Shown in pieces: positions 11,992 to 21,246 of a stretch of 64,000 nt of DNA; position 1 is the first letter of the stretch; every line of letters begins with the position of its first letter. Source of the stretch: Chaenocephalus aceratus (Eukaryota > Chordata > Actinopteri > Perciformes > Channichthyidae); contig CM043785.1 in the NCBI GenBank assembly GCA_023974075.1, positions 22,881,169 to 22,945,168 of the forward strand, written 5' to 3'. The notes under the pieces were generated by a model. That model was not told the origin of the DNA, did not search any database, and saw only the letters and a program-made list of their open reading frames with translations. Both the position numbers and the translations under genes were made by a program.

Positions 11992-13369
11992 CTGCCCTAC
12001 AAAGGCAAAAGACCTTAACTCGCCAGAGTGTAGAACTGAGAAAAATGACTTTAAAGTTGTTTTGTTGTCCAGCCAAATGAATTGTAGGCAGAATATTGAA
12101 AATGTTGCAATTCTTTGTTTTTTTAAAGAAATTAAATATCTACATAAAAATCTTGAGCTCAAACTTAACCTTTGACCTTTTTTCGGAAGTTAATGTACTC
12201 TGCCTTTGCATTGTCTGAAAAATAACAAGGGGTAATACCAAAGCAAAAGGCATTAACTTCCATTTAATCGCTCACTTGGTTGCTGATCACAATATAAAAT
12301 CAGTTTATGTTACTAATGATAACATCTACTTAAAATATAGTGATCATGGTGCAAATTAGGTTCAATATAATATAAACCTAAATAAAATATAATGCAAATG
12401 AGATGGAATTAACATGTATTTGAAGGTGACAAAGTTGCATTACCAACTCACATCATTATGACCTATTTTATAAACCCATTGTTGTCTTGAATTGAAACAA
12501 CACTAACACTCCTCTTCTTATTCCTTAAATTGCAAGTTACATCTGATTTTGCAATGGCAATAATAGGTAACAATGCCCTAGGTTAAATATCAGTTAACGT
12601 TTTCAGATAAAACGTAGAGGGAATAAAACTTGTTGATGATGTAGTGTGTATGTTTTCTAATAGTGTATAAAAGTCACATCCTACAAATAAATTCACTTGC
12701 ATAGAAAGTCAAATGTATAGTATTTAATGCAAATGCTGATGGTATACACAATTAGAATTGATGTTCTTTCCATAAAGTTCTCTCCCATAAATTAGATACT
12801 AGATTAAATCAAATGTGATGCAAATGCCTTATTGGTAACAATTAAACAGGGAGCTCCAGAATAGCCTCCTGTTGGGTGGCATGAGGGGACCAAGCTTCTT
12901 GAGGATATCCCTCTTCTTTGCCTCCTCTATGCCCTTGTCTTGTGGCCTCAAGGTGGTGGGTATCTTTAGCTGACATTTCTTTTGCAGGAAATCCAGTTCT
13001 GTGAAGTCTTCCTCCTCATGGGATATTTTCACAAACATACTCCTTGATCCACGGTGCAACTGGACAACTTTAAGGTCTGCCAGTTTGGGTAATTTCTTCG
13101 ATTTGACTGCAGAGTGGCCATCCGTCCAGTGCCTTCATTTTGCCTTCATTTTTTAGCTCCACCACATCAACTTTCTTAGAATTAGAGTTTCCCACCACAG
13201 AGAGGAACGGCCCGTACACACTACAGGCGTCAAAAAAGCTTGAAGCTGGGCGTGTCTGAGGCTTGGCGATTTCTCGCGCCCAAGGCGACCAACAACCAAT
13301 CAGGAATCTCCCGCCCGCCCCCGGCATACAAAGCAAAAAAAAGCCCGGCTCTTCTTCACTATTGCCAAA

Positions 13370-13742
13370 ATGGATGCCGGTTTTGTAGCAACGGTAGCGT
13401 TGGTTTATTCAATGTCTCGCAGGAGGCCACGTAATAGTGCGTCGCTGTTGGGTACATCCGATACTCAGAAAACGTCTGCAACGGGGGGAATACCACGTTC
13501 TTGTCCAAGAGCTCCGCCTGGTAGTAAAAGTCGGTCCACTGATTGCAAAGGCAGACACCCGTATGCATTTGTCAATCGGACCCGCCGAGCGACTCGCCAT
13601 CTGCCTACGGTACGTTTTGTGTATTTCTACTTCTTTAATATGACTCTTTATATAAAGAGAGAGAATGCATGCAATGGATGAATGAAGTCTGTGATTTAGT
13701 TCAGATGAATGACATTAATTAAGATAGCTAGGTAAACGCAGT

Positions 13743-13786
<44 letters not shown>

Positions 13787-14090
13787 TGCCTGTGGTGTAA
13801 TTGTGTGTCTGTGGTATGTTGGTGTGTGTGTGTGTGTGTCTGTGATGTGTGTGTCTGTGGGTCTGCCTGTGGTGTAATTGTGTGTCTGTGATGTGTGTCT
13901 GTGGTGTGTATGTGTGTGTGTGTCTGGTGTGTGTGTCTGCGTGGCGTATAACTTTTTTTTTTTAAATCTTGTATATTACTTTTTTCTCAGGTACCTGGCA
14001 ACCGGTGACTCGTACAGGACCATATCATTCAGCTATCGGGTCGGGCATACAACAGTGGCTGTCATCGTCAATGAATGGGCGAAGCGTTGA
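13370..14090 (+). pseudogene. HARBI1-like PIF/Harbinger transposase, N-terminal part only
   Basis: The first exon begins MDAGFVATVALVYSMSRRRP. After a frameshift near 13430 it continues with WVHPILRKRLQRGEYHVLVQ and PAERLAICL. A GT-AG intron (about 13609 to 13990, donor CTACG|GTACGTTTT, acceptor TTTCTCAG|GTACC) joins LAICLR to YLATGDSYRTISFSYRVGHT, a block characteristic of HARBI1. Translation then hits TGA at 14088, immediately before the right terminus. The DDE catalytic domain is absent. The intron is filled by a TG-rich microsatellite. Confidence 0.75.
13745..13946. repeat. (TG)n-rich microsatellite inside the Harbinger intron
   Basis: It opens with an uninterrupted TG run of about 40 bp and continues as degenerate TGTGTCTGTGGTGTG units. 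The Cys-Val ORF seen across it is a product of the repeat, not a gene. Confidence 0.9.
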
Positions 14091-15618
14091 AAGCCTTTTT
14101 TGACACCTGTAGTGTGTACGGGCTGGAAGTCGTCAAAATCATAGACCACTCCTCCTGGTCTGCTCTTCATCTCCTGCTCCACGCCATGATGGAAACTGTC
14201 CGCACTCATAAATGTGTGCCCTGGCTGGAAAAACTTAAGGGTGATGTCTTCAGTTGAGATGGTCTGTGAGTTGACTATGGACACAAGTGAAGAGAAAAGG
14301 CACCAGTTTTTATTTTGAGAGCTACAATTGTCTGCCCAGTAGACAATGTGCTTGATGTCCCGCTCCTTCTCCAATGCTGCTGCATAGGCTGCTGTTATTC
14401 CTGCAGCACTCCGCCCTGCAATCCCCTCGTGCCAGACAACAGAGATGGTATTGTTTTTGTTGGTCTTTTTCCCAACTGACGCGAAGGTTTCATGATAAGC
14501 CACAATCCGTCTTGTGAAGACAGCTGACTTGACACCAGGCATTCGTGGGAGCATGATCACCTTCTGCAGATCTACATTTCTGGTCGATGTATCTTCAGGC
14601 CAGTCCCGTTCTGCATCTGACTGGTAGTTTAGCCTGCTCTCTGTTGCGGAATATTTATGTATTTGGCACTTCTCACACTGGGGGCAGTTTACTGCAGCCT
14701 CCCCCTGGTGGTCAGCTTTCACATGCTGTTCCTGCAGCAGACAGCTCTCACACTGCTCTTCTCCAAGCTTAGTAAAGCTAATGTTCAAAGACTTCACAGC
14801 CTTTCGATATGACTCGTAGGAGCACTTGTTGTCCTTTTCTATGTAGTCAGCATACATGAGTTTCATGCTAATGTCACTGGGGAGGTAGCGGCGCCATGGG
14901 GCATGCTCCCTGCGGTAGTGGCTGACAGACGGGTGGAAGGACTCAATGTGCTCATGCAATGGCTTCTGGTCCAGCTTGTTGGCTGGTGCATGTCTCCCTC
15001 TCTGATCTTTCGGTGGAGCAAGAGGAGTTGAGATGTCTTTGCCCATCACTGAAAAGACCAGGCTGTCGTTGGTTGGGTGGTACCCTAAAGTTGAAAGAAA
15101 GAACATTTTGCACACCTGTTGTGGGACCTGGTCTTCATCTTTCAGCCTGTAGATGAAAGACCTGCCCCGCCGACTTGGTTTTCCATCACCACAGACTTTA
15201 GCGGTCGGTACCTGGCATACACTGTGAAACATGAATGAACGTTTCTCAGCAGATAATCTGCTCTGTAAAACAGCTCATCATCAGTACTGATGTCATTGTA
15301 ATTGTCCACTCCTTCTCTTCTAGATCTTCAGCAGGGGGCTGCATTTGGCTGAATTTTGCAAGGAACATCCACACAAGAAACTGAAATAAATAAATAAAGT
15401 AATAATTGGAGACATGCGTGGAAAATGTATATTGTAATAGGCCTTTGTAAGCATACACCCATCTGTGACTGTCACCCATCAGTTTGTTTTCTAAATACAT
15501 ATAGGATACACACATATAGTATATTGAATAATGCAGTGTGGGCTAATTGATAGAAATTTACATTAATTAACCTGCACCCCGTTCTTAATCTTACTGTTTT
15601 GTGACTTTCAATTTATAT

Positions 15619-15720
15619 CAGAGTTCCCGTTAGCCGGTAATTACCGGACTATGACCGGTAAAATATGCTGAAGACCGGCAAATCTAAATCTCTCCGGTCA
15701 AAATGTCCGGTCAAAATAAT
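15619..15720. mobile_element. hAT-like terminus with CCGGTCAAAAT repeats
   Basis: CAGAGTTCCCGTTAGCCGG is followed by several direct and inverted TACCGG/CCGGT motifs. The same architecture, with CCGTCA motifs, occurs at the right end of the small element at 32509-32722. It abuts the LINE fragment at 15723. No opposite end or duplication was found. Confidence 0.4.
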
Positions 15721-15722
15721 TT

Positions 15723-16280
15723 CCCCTTATCCAATCCAACTTTATTTATATAGCACTTTAAAAACCTTCAGACCAAAGTGCTGTACAGAGAGATAAGCTC
15801 ACACAACATAATATAAATACATTTAAGATACAAACACAAAACAAACCAGAATAAACGTAATAATTACAAAATAAATAACAGCCATATAATAAAAACAATA
15901 GACCACTGAAAGCAAATAAAAGCAACAATCTACTTGTTTCTGAATGCAAAGGAGAAGAGGTGGGTTTTAAGACGGGATTTAAAAGCAGACAGTGTGGGAG
16001 CCTGTCTGATGAGCAAGGGCAGGTCGTTCCACAGTTTAGGGGCGGCAGCAGAGAAAGCACGGTCCCCTCTGCGCTTACACTTTGTTTTTGGCACCTTCAG
16101 GAGCAACTGATCAGCTGACCTGAGAGTGTGAGTTGGCGTGTAGCTGTGTAACAGCTCAGAGAGGTAGGGCGGGGCCAGGCCATTGTGGGCTTTAAAAGTA
16201 AATAAAAGAGTTTTAAAATGAATCCTCAAATGAACGGGTAGCCAATATGCGCAATACCGCATTAGTTGCGCCACTTATGT
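15723..16280 (-). mobile_element. 3' fragment of an L2-type LINE with last ORF2 codons
   Basis: On the minus strand the frame 16274 to 15930 encodes the end of a LINE ORF2: YWLPVHLRIHFKTLLFTFKA, then APPYLSELL and a terminal LSAFKSRLKTHLFSFAF. After the stop an untranslated stretch ends in AAAGTTGGATTGGATAAGGG, a usual L2-type tail. The fragment lies between the 5' part of the Sola-like transposase gene and that element's right end. Everything upstream of the last ~110 codons is missing. Confidence 0.75.
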
Positions 16281-17094
16281 GACAGACAATAATAGTATGT
16301 GCTAGACAAAAGAGTATGTGACAGACAAGAAGAGTGTGTGACAAGAATAGTAAATTCTATTGTCTAACAGTACACTAAAGAGATGTCCTGTAGGCCTATG
16401 GGTTGATTGTGCGGTGATCTGTTGGTAATGCCTCGGGGTTCGGGTGGGGATGTAAACAAATGCATAATGCTGCGCTATACTCTGTGGCCTCACCCGGTTG
16501 CATAGCGGCGGTTATTGTTTAGGTGTCTTTTAATAAGCAGGTATTCATATAATTAGCTAGATCTGATCGATATGGACATAAATGCAAGTGAAGTCTAATC
16601 TGACGGGAGAGAGAGATCAGCTGCTGCTGACGAGTCGAGACGCAGCTCTTCATGATCACCTGCAGCGATGAGTGAAGCAACACACACACTTCAGGTTAGA
16701 ATATCACACGTAGCCTAGCTATTTTAATTACCTCTCAAACTAGGCTACCTAAACTAGTTATAGATATGTTTAGTTTTACTCTCGGGTCACTCATTACTGG
16801 ATCCGCGAGCTGCATGATACTGGCGGGCTGTCAGCAGAGGGATACTGTTACGCCCGGCGTTAGTAACGCTAGGCCCTCTATCTAGCTATCTATCGGTCTA
16901 TTTATTTATCGATCAATCTATCTTTCTTGTATTCTAATCTTTTTCTTACCTTGATCTTGGTGTCTGCGTTTCAAAGCCATCTCCACCAACATTTTACCTC
17001 GAGAGCAATGAGCCATTCTTAAAAGATAAGTTAAAACAACCACTGCAACAATATTTGCTTTACTGTGTGTCAAATGCTTTGATGACAGAAGGCA
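16281..17094. other. Non-coding interior of the Sola-like element
   Basis: No gene is seen. There are repeated TGTGACAGACAA units near 16278-16345 and a degenerate TCTA microsatellite near 16877-16925. Confidence 0.45.
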
Positions 17095-17422
17095 TAACAC
17101 CGTAACTCCAGCGCGGTAAAACAGTAACTTCAATTTGAAGCGCATCAAAACAAAGGCAGAGTACCGTAACTCAATTTGAGCGTTCTGGAGTGCAGAGAAA
17201 CAAAGACAAAGAACCGTGACTGATGTTACGGGATTCTGCCTTGGCTTCTCTAGGCTTTTTGGAAGTTACGGCAAAGAGCACACACTGTTTTCTCCCAAAG
17301 AACAACAAAATTGACTCAAGATATTTGTCCACATGATAAAGCAGTTCTTTAATGTTCCAAAAATGACAATAACTCATTTTCGACCAAAATCGAAGTTAAG
17401 GTCTTTTGCCTTTGTAGGGCAG

Positions 17423-17590
17423 AATAGCAGCAGCAAGCAATGCATGGAGAGAGATCTGGCAGGTTAAATAGAGCGGCATATTAAGGAGACTCTGTTTGGT
17501 TGGTTGTAGAGTGGCAAGGGGGCGTTATGTATGAATGCAGCATAAGTGCTCGAGTTGACTGCCTGAACTAGCTCGCAGGCTTCACCCCAT
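17423..17590 (-). mobile_element. LTR-like repeat B, copy 1, second part
   Basis: This is the continuation of 11773-11991 on the far side of the Sola-like insertion, beginning with the duplicated AATA. It matches 23900-24067 closely and ends GCAGGCTTCACCCCATTT. A new B copy starts at once at 17593. Confidence 0.6.
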
Positions 17591-17592
17591 TT

Positions 17593-17740
17593 CAGTCAGA
17601 CAACTCACGTGTTCCTTTAACATGTTTATTAGAAGCAGCATATAGTTGAGTTTGGCGACTAGGCTCGGGCATCATCACTCCATAGATATACATAGCACGA
17701 TGAGTGATGATTAAATAACTAACCCCCAAAACTGAGTGGA
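17593..17740 (-). mobile_element. LTR-like repeat B, copy 2, truncated
   Basis: It is essentially identical to 11773-11915 and lies in tandem with copy 1. It stops at TAACCCCC, where it gives way to a short duplicated CCCCCAAAACTG motif and then the 85-bp minisatellite. Confidence 0.6.
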
Positions 17741-17830
17741 GATTAGATACTATCCCCCAAAACTGCGTAGCCCGAGCCTGACGCTGGTGATGTAAGACTG
17801 AAGTAGAGGGCCTGGCGAGCTGCCATGTGG

Positions 17831-18096
17831 CCATTCCCCCTAAGCACAGCGGCTTTAAGGGGAATATACTACTAAGTGAGACTGCTATGTGTAGGCCTGA
17901 GGAATAGCCCAGAGCCGATTCTTCCCTGAGCACAGCGGCTTTGAGAGGAATATACTACCTAATGAAACTGCTATGTGAAGGCCCGGGAACGCCCGAAAAG
18001 CCATCCCCCTTAAGCACCACGGCTTTGAGGGGAATATACTACCTAGTGACTGCTATGTGAAGGCCCGGGAACAGCCCGAAAAGCCATCCCACTTAA
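17831..18096. repeat. 85-bp minisatellite, three units plus a partial
   Basis: Units start near 17831, 17915, 18001 and 18084. Each carries AGCACAGCGGCTTTGAGGGG, then AATATACTAC, CTGCTATGTGAAGGCC and GAAAAGCC, with scattered differences. The spacing of 83-86 bp is not a multiple of three, and no ORF is maintained. Confidence 0.85.
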
Positions 18097-18265
18097 AGAT
18101 CAGATGCAAAGCTTCCAAATATGCTACATTTTTATAGAAATGTTGTTTTTAAGACTGCCTGTATTTTTTATTTAATTTAAATTGAGATAGTACACCCGAA
18201 AAAAAAGCTTTTTATTGATACAAAACTCGACGCAAAGCCGTCTGAATTTCTGACATGTCATTCCC

Positions 18266-18310
18266 AGCAGCCTCCGCGCGCATGACGTCATTTTGTACAA
18301 ACAGTCTCTG
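18266..18310 (+). promoter_or_regulatory. CRE-like TGACGTCA site upstream of the THAP ORF
   Basis: GCATGACGTCATTTTGTACA holds a full palindromic TGACGTCA, the CREB/ATF consensus, about 150 bp before the THAP start codon. A similar GCGTGACGTCAAAGTGTACA lies downstream at about 18895-18918, so the motif brackets the ORF. Regulatory function is inference. Confidence 0.35.
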
Positions 18311-18421
18311 GGCCAAATATCCCGACTCGGCAGTCTTGTGCGCTGTTCACATGTCAGCGGTGTTTTTCGCTCATGACTGGTGCAGAAAACTCTGAATTAT
18401 ATCCGAGAAATCACGCAAAAC

Positions 18422-18754
18422 ATGGGTTATTGTTGTGCTTTCGGATGTACGAACGGTGCGGGATCTGGGAGAAGTTTTCATTCATTTCCCCAAGACAAAA
18501 TCATCCGCCGAAACTGGATTATCTTAGTGAATCGTGTTGGCTGGCAGCCGACACAATGGAGCAAGTTGTGCTCTGACCACTTCGCGTCTGATGCATACGA
18601 TGTTGATCCTGCTATCGTCAAGTCTGTTGGTGGAGAAGCATTTAAAGTACATCGGAGGCTGAAACCCGGAGCCGTCCCCTTCATATTTGAGCACAAAATA
18701 AAGATCAAATGCAATGATTTTTTTATAATTGCCAGTAAAATCGAAATCATATAG
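18422..18754 (+). CDS. THAP zinc-finger domain protein (single exon, 110 codons)
   Basis: Starting at the ATG of MGYCCAFGCTNG (18422), the ORF encodes a nearly complete THAP domain. It has the C-x(2-4)-C pair at the N-terminus, the invariant tryptophan region RRNWIILVNRVGW, the second zinc pair in LCSDHF, and the closing AVPFIF (AVPTIF-type) box. THAP domains bind specific DNA and occur in host regulators and in transposases such as P elements. The upstream in-frame ATG at 18380 lengthens the protein by 14 residues, but the THAP motif normally starts at the chosen Met. After the box only about 20 lysine/isoleucine-rich residues follow, so a downstream exon may be missing. It could be a host gene exon or a transposon remnant. 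Confidence 0.65.
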   Translation: MGYCCAFGCTNGAGSGRSFHSFPQDKIIRRNWIILVNRVGWQPTQWSKLCSDHFASDAYDVDPAIVKSVGGEAFKVHRRLKPGAVPFIFEHKIKIKCNDFFIIASKIEII

Positions 18755-21060
18755 CTACAACACTATCTAAGATGTTGCAGTATTAAAATCGGAGATAATA
18801 TGCGTCTGGAAATGCGTAATATTTATTTTGTTCAACCCCCAACACCAAGTCCGACGATTTATTTCTCAGCCGCTCGTCTCCGCAAGATGGCGCTGCGCGT
18901 GACGTCAAAGTGTACAAATATATTTCCACCTGGCTTATCGCTCCATCAGTTCCATTTGAACTTTTTCACTGTAAAAATCATTTTATTACTTTGAATTATC
19001 ACTATAGGTATTCATTCCATCCAAATACAACTGTTGTGAAAAAATAAAAATAAAACATACTCTGTTATCCTCTTAGGCCCCACGGACCCGAAATCGCGTC
19101 ATTTGCAGGAAACGACGTCTAAGGAACCTTAATATTTAATAAACTATGAATATTTTATATCCATATAACGGGAAAAAACTAATTTAACTGATCTTTTTCA
19201 TTTATCTTTTAAAAAAAAACACACAATGCTAACAGTGAGCCTCTAAATTAGCCCCGAGCGAAAAATGCTAACCTATTACTGCACCGAAAATCACTCCTAG
19301 CTCCCTTATTACTTATCCTAGCTCCATATCCAACACATTGTTTATGATCGTAAAGACACAGAATCTAACGGTGCCCACCTCAACACTGAAAGATACAAAC
19401 TCGCGAGGTTATCAACAAAAACGTACATCAAAACAAGTGGCGCTAGGTACTAACATGCGCTAGGCTAACATGGCTTACCTTCCTCTTTGTCTGGTCTAAA
19501 CTGGTCTTCAACGGCATTACAACGATAAAAACGATGATGTAGTTAATCCATAGGTTAATATCCAATGGGACTGTGTTCCCTTTGAAATGTTCTGATAATC
19601 TATAAGCAATCAAACTGCAATTCCGTTATCTGCTGTCCGGTCTGTGTTCCATACGCTTTGAAATCAAATCAAATCAAAATGTGTTTACCTCAATTCTTTG
19701 GCGTTTCTGCATTGCCCGGCTCTTTCGTTCTTTCGGTTAAGAGGCAGTCTTTATCATTGCGTGGAGGACGTGCCTTCTTAAGGCCCTTGAGGAGCAAATT
19801 AATGAACTCTAGCGTGGCTTAATACTTAGCACTTGAAGATTGCAGGATTCGAATGAAAACACAATTAATGCAAGAACAACTATTATATCTATTGCATAAG
19901 TACACAGAGGAGGTTGGGACAGAAGAAGATAAAGTACCGAGCTGAATTGTATGCTTTGAATCATGCTCTTGGTTGGAGGCAGAATATGGGAAATCCTTGA
20001 GGGGCTTGACGTGTAGATCCAGAGTCATTTGGTTGAACGAAGGGCATGGCAAGCTGGTGGGGCAACCACTCATTGTGAAATCCCCCGAACCAGCAGAAGG
20101 CGCAGCATCTGTAAGTAACTAGAGAGGATCTGAGGACAACGCAAGGTCATTATAAAATAATGAACATAACATTCCACTCGTCGCAGAGGGGCTAAGGACC
20201 AAAGATCTGAGCAATAGCCATCTCTAAGATTGCATTCATGCCGAATAGCCCGCGTCTTTACACCAGACGCAAGTGTATTACATCGTTTCATTTGCAGAAG
20301 GTTGGGTTTGCGTTCACCCAGGCAACCTCAAACAGACTATGAACTGTAAACTAAAGTCATTGTTCGGAGATGCTTTTTCAACAATTGGCGGGACATTAAG
20401 CGGATAAAATGCAGATCCCAGCAATTTCTACAGTAGCCTGCATCATGGAGCATTGGCAGGTTATTTTCATACTGCTGTTAATCTGGAGAGTACATCAACA
20501 GACTCTGTGGCTGGCGCATAGGATTATAAATCAGACAACGTGCATTAAAAACATTATAACACATAATGAGACGTTATGCAGTGAGGAGGTTTCACCGATG
20601 ACAGGTGGCTCTGATGAGATTGTACCACTGCCTTTTCTCTGTACACAGGGGACCAGTGAGGTAAGCAGTCACCAGAATGAATGCATGACCCTATAGGTTA
20701 CTGGATGTTGCACACAGCATAGATAGCAAAACAAGCAATGACGCGCAAATAGTTGTTTCCCATATTTTGATGCGGACTACGTCACACCAGCAATGAACCT
20801 CTCCAGAGTTTACTAGCGAGCGACCCGAGACCAAAAATGTATCGAGCTTCCCTTCATATTCACGTGTTGGAAATTATTAATGTATTTCCATTTTTAATTT
20901 CACTGATTTATAGTAGTATAAATACTTATACACATACAACTTCTGTATAATTGCCTCAAATATGACTTACTGCAGGCCAAATATTTCCATAATAAAACAT
21001 TGCTTATGCAGAATAGTATTATATACATAATACAGTATACATATACATATTATATATATA
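18755..21060. other. Intergenic stretch without a recognised gene
   Basis: No protein-coding gene can be supported. AT-rich sequence dominates. The 95-codon ORF at 20409-20696 has a hydrophobic start but no recognisable domain. Confidence 0.45.
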
Positions 21061-21061
21061 A

Positions 21062-21245
21062 GGGAGGCGTGTGGTGCAGTGGATAGTGCGTTGGTGTTCG
21101 GATCAGGGGGTCACAGGTTCAAACCCCACTGCAGTCAGCATGTCGTTGTGTCCCTGGGCAAGACACTTCACCCCAAATTGCTCCTGTGGGGATTGCCCAC
21201 AGTATTGAGTATGTAAGTCGCTTTGGATAAAAGCGTCTAACAAGT
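21062..21245 (+). mobile_element. tRNA-derived SINE
   Basis: The head folds like a tRNA gene. GTGGTGCAGTGG (21071-21082) fits the RNA polymerase III A box and GGTTCAAACCCC (21116-21127) the B box. A body of about 80 bp follows. The tail GTCGCTTTGGATAAAAGCG is shared with the 3' ends of the L2-type LINEs at 31440 and 34175 (minus strand), which suggests those LINEs supplied the retrotransposition enzyme. It directly precedes the LINE at 21247. Confidence 0.85.
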
Positions 21246-21246
21246 G

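Larger units (their letters stand above)
13208..14125 (+). mobile_element. Internally deleted PIF/Harbinger element, 918 bp, nested
   Basis: The ends are CGGCCCGTACACACTACAGG on the left and, inverted, CAGCCCGTACACACTACAGG on the right, continuing into a matching GTCAAAAAAG. GAA flanks both sides (13205-13207 and 14126-14128). Removing the insert and one GAA rejoins the surrounding transposase frame. It carries the first part of a HARBI1-like transposase gene and then jumps straight to the right terminus, so the catalytic domain has been lost. Confidence 0.8.
12829..15232 (-). pseudogene. Transposase of the Sola-like element, interrupted
   Basis: The largest open block (15232 to about 14126) reads from MFHSVCQVPTAKVCGDG through SHYRREHAPWRRYLPSDI and a zinc-type CESC...CPQCEKC cluster. 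It continues with VDLQKVIMLPRMPG, YWADNCSSQNKNW and GHTFMSADSFHHGVEQEM. Asp of WADNC, Asp of VDLQK and Glu of HHGVE are candidate catalytic acids (inference). The frame breaks after VYDFDDF where the Harbinger element inserted. It resumes at 13204 with FLSVVGNSNSKKVDVVELKN, shifts frame near 13120-13137 and ends with a conserved tail containing KKRDILKKLGPLMPPNRRLF (12829-12900). An upstream exon near 15246-15400 is likely, since ELFYRADYLLRNVHSCF is readable in another frame. The broken state makes this copy inactive. Confidence 0.75.
11992..17422 (-). mobile_element. Sola-like DNA transposon, 5.4 kb, 29-bp TIRs, AATA duplication
   Basis: Both ends carry the same 29-bp inverted repeat, beginning CTGCCCTACAAAGGCAAAAG. 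The flanks are AATA on both sides (11988-11991 and 17423-17426). Removing the element and one AATA restores repeat B exactly as seen uninterrupted at 23895-23915. Inside lies a transposase gene on the minus strand. Subterminal CCGTAAC/GTTACGG motifs cluster near the right end (17095-17275). A 4-bp duplication and an acid-rich transposase fit the Sola superfamily, but that name is inference. The element has itself been hit by a Harbinger element (13208-14125) and a LINE fragment (15723-16280). Confidence 0.75.

Noticed and set aside
13878..14090. Cys-Val-rich ORF
   Set aside because: It is a product of the (TG)n microsatellite within the Harbinger intron; only its final codons overlap real transposase exon sequence.
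17831..18096. Regular repeats considered as a CRISPR array
   Set aside because: Units are contiguous with no unique spacers, and the genome is eukaryotic; it is a minisatellite. The same applies to 39181-39530 and 58559-58810.
20409..20696. 95-codon ORF with a hydrophobic N-terminus, considered as a secreted peptide
   Set aside because: No family motif, no splice context and no support from neighbours.
21071..21127. A functional tRNA gene
   Set aside because: A and B boxes are present, but the sequence lacks a proper cloverleaf and continues into a SINE body and LINE-type tail.
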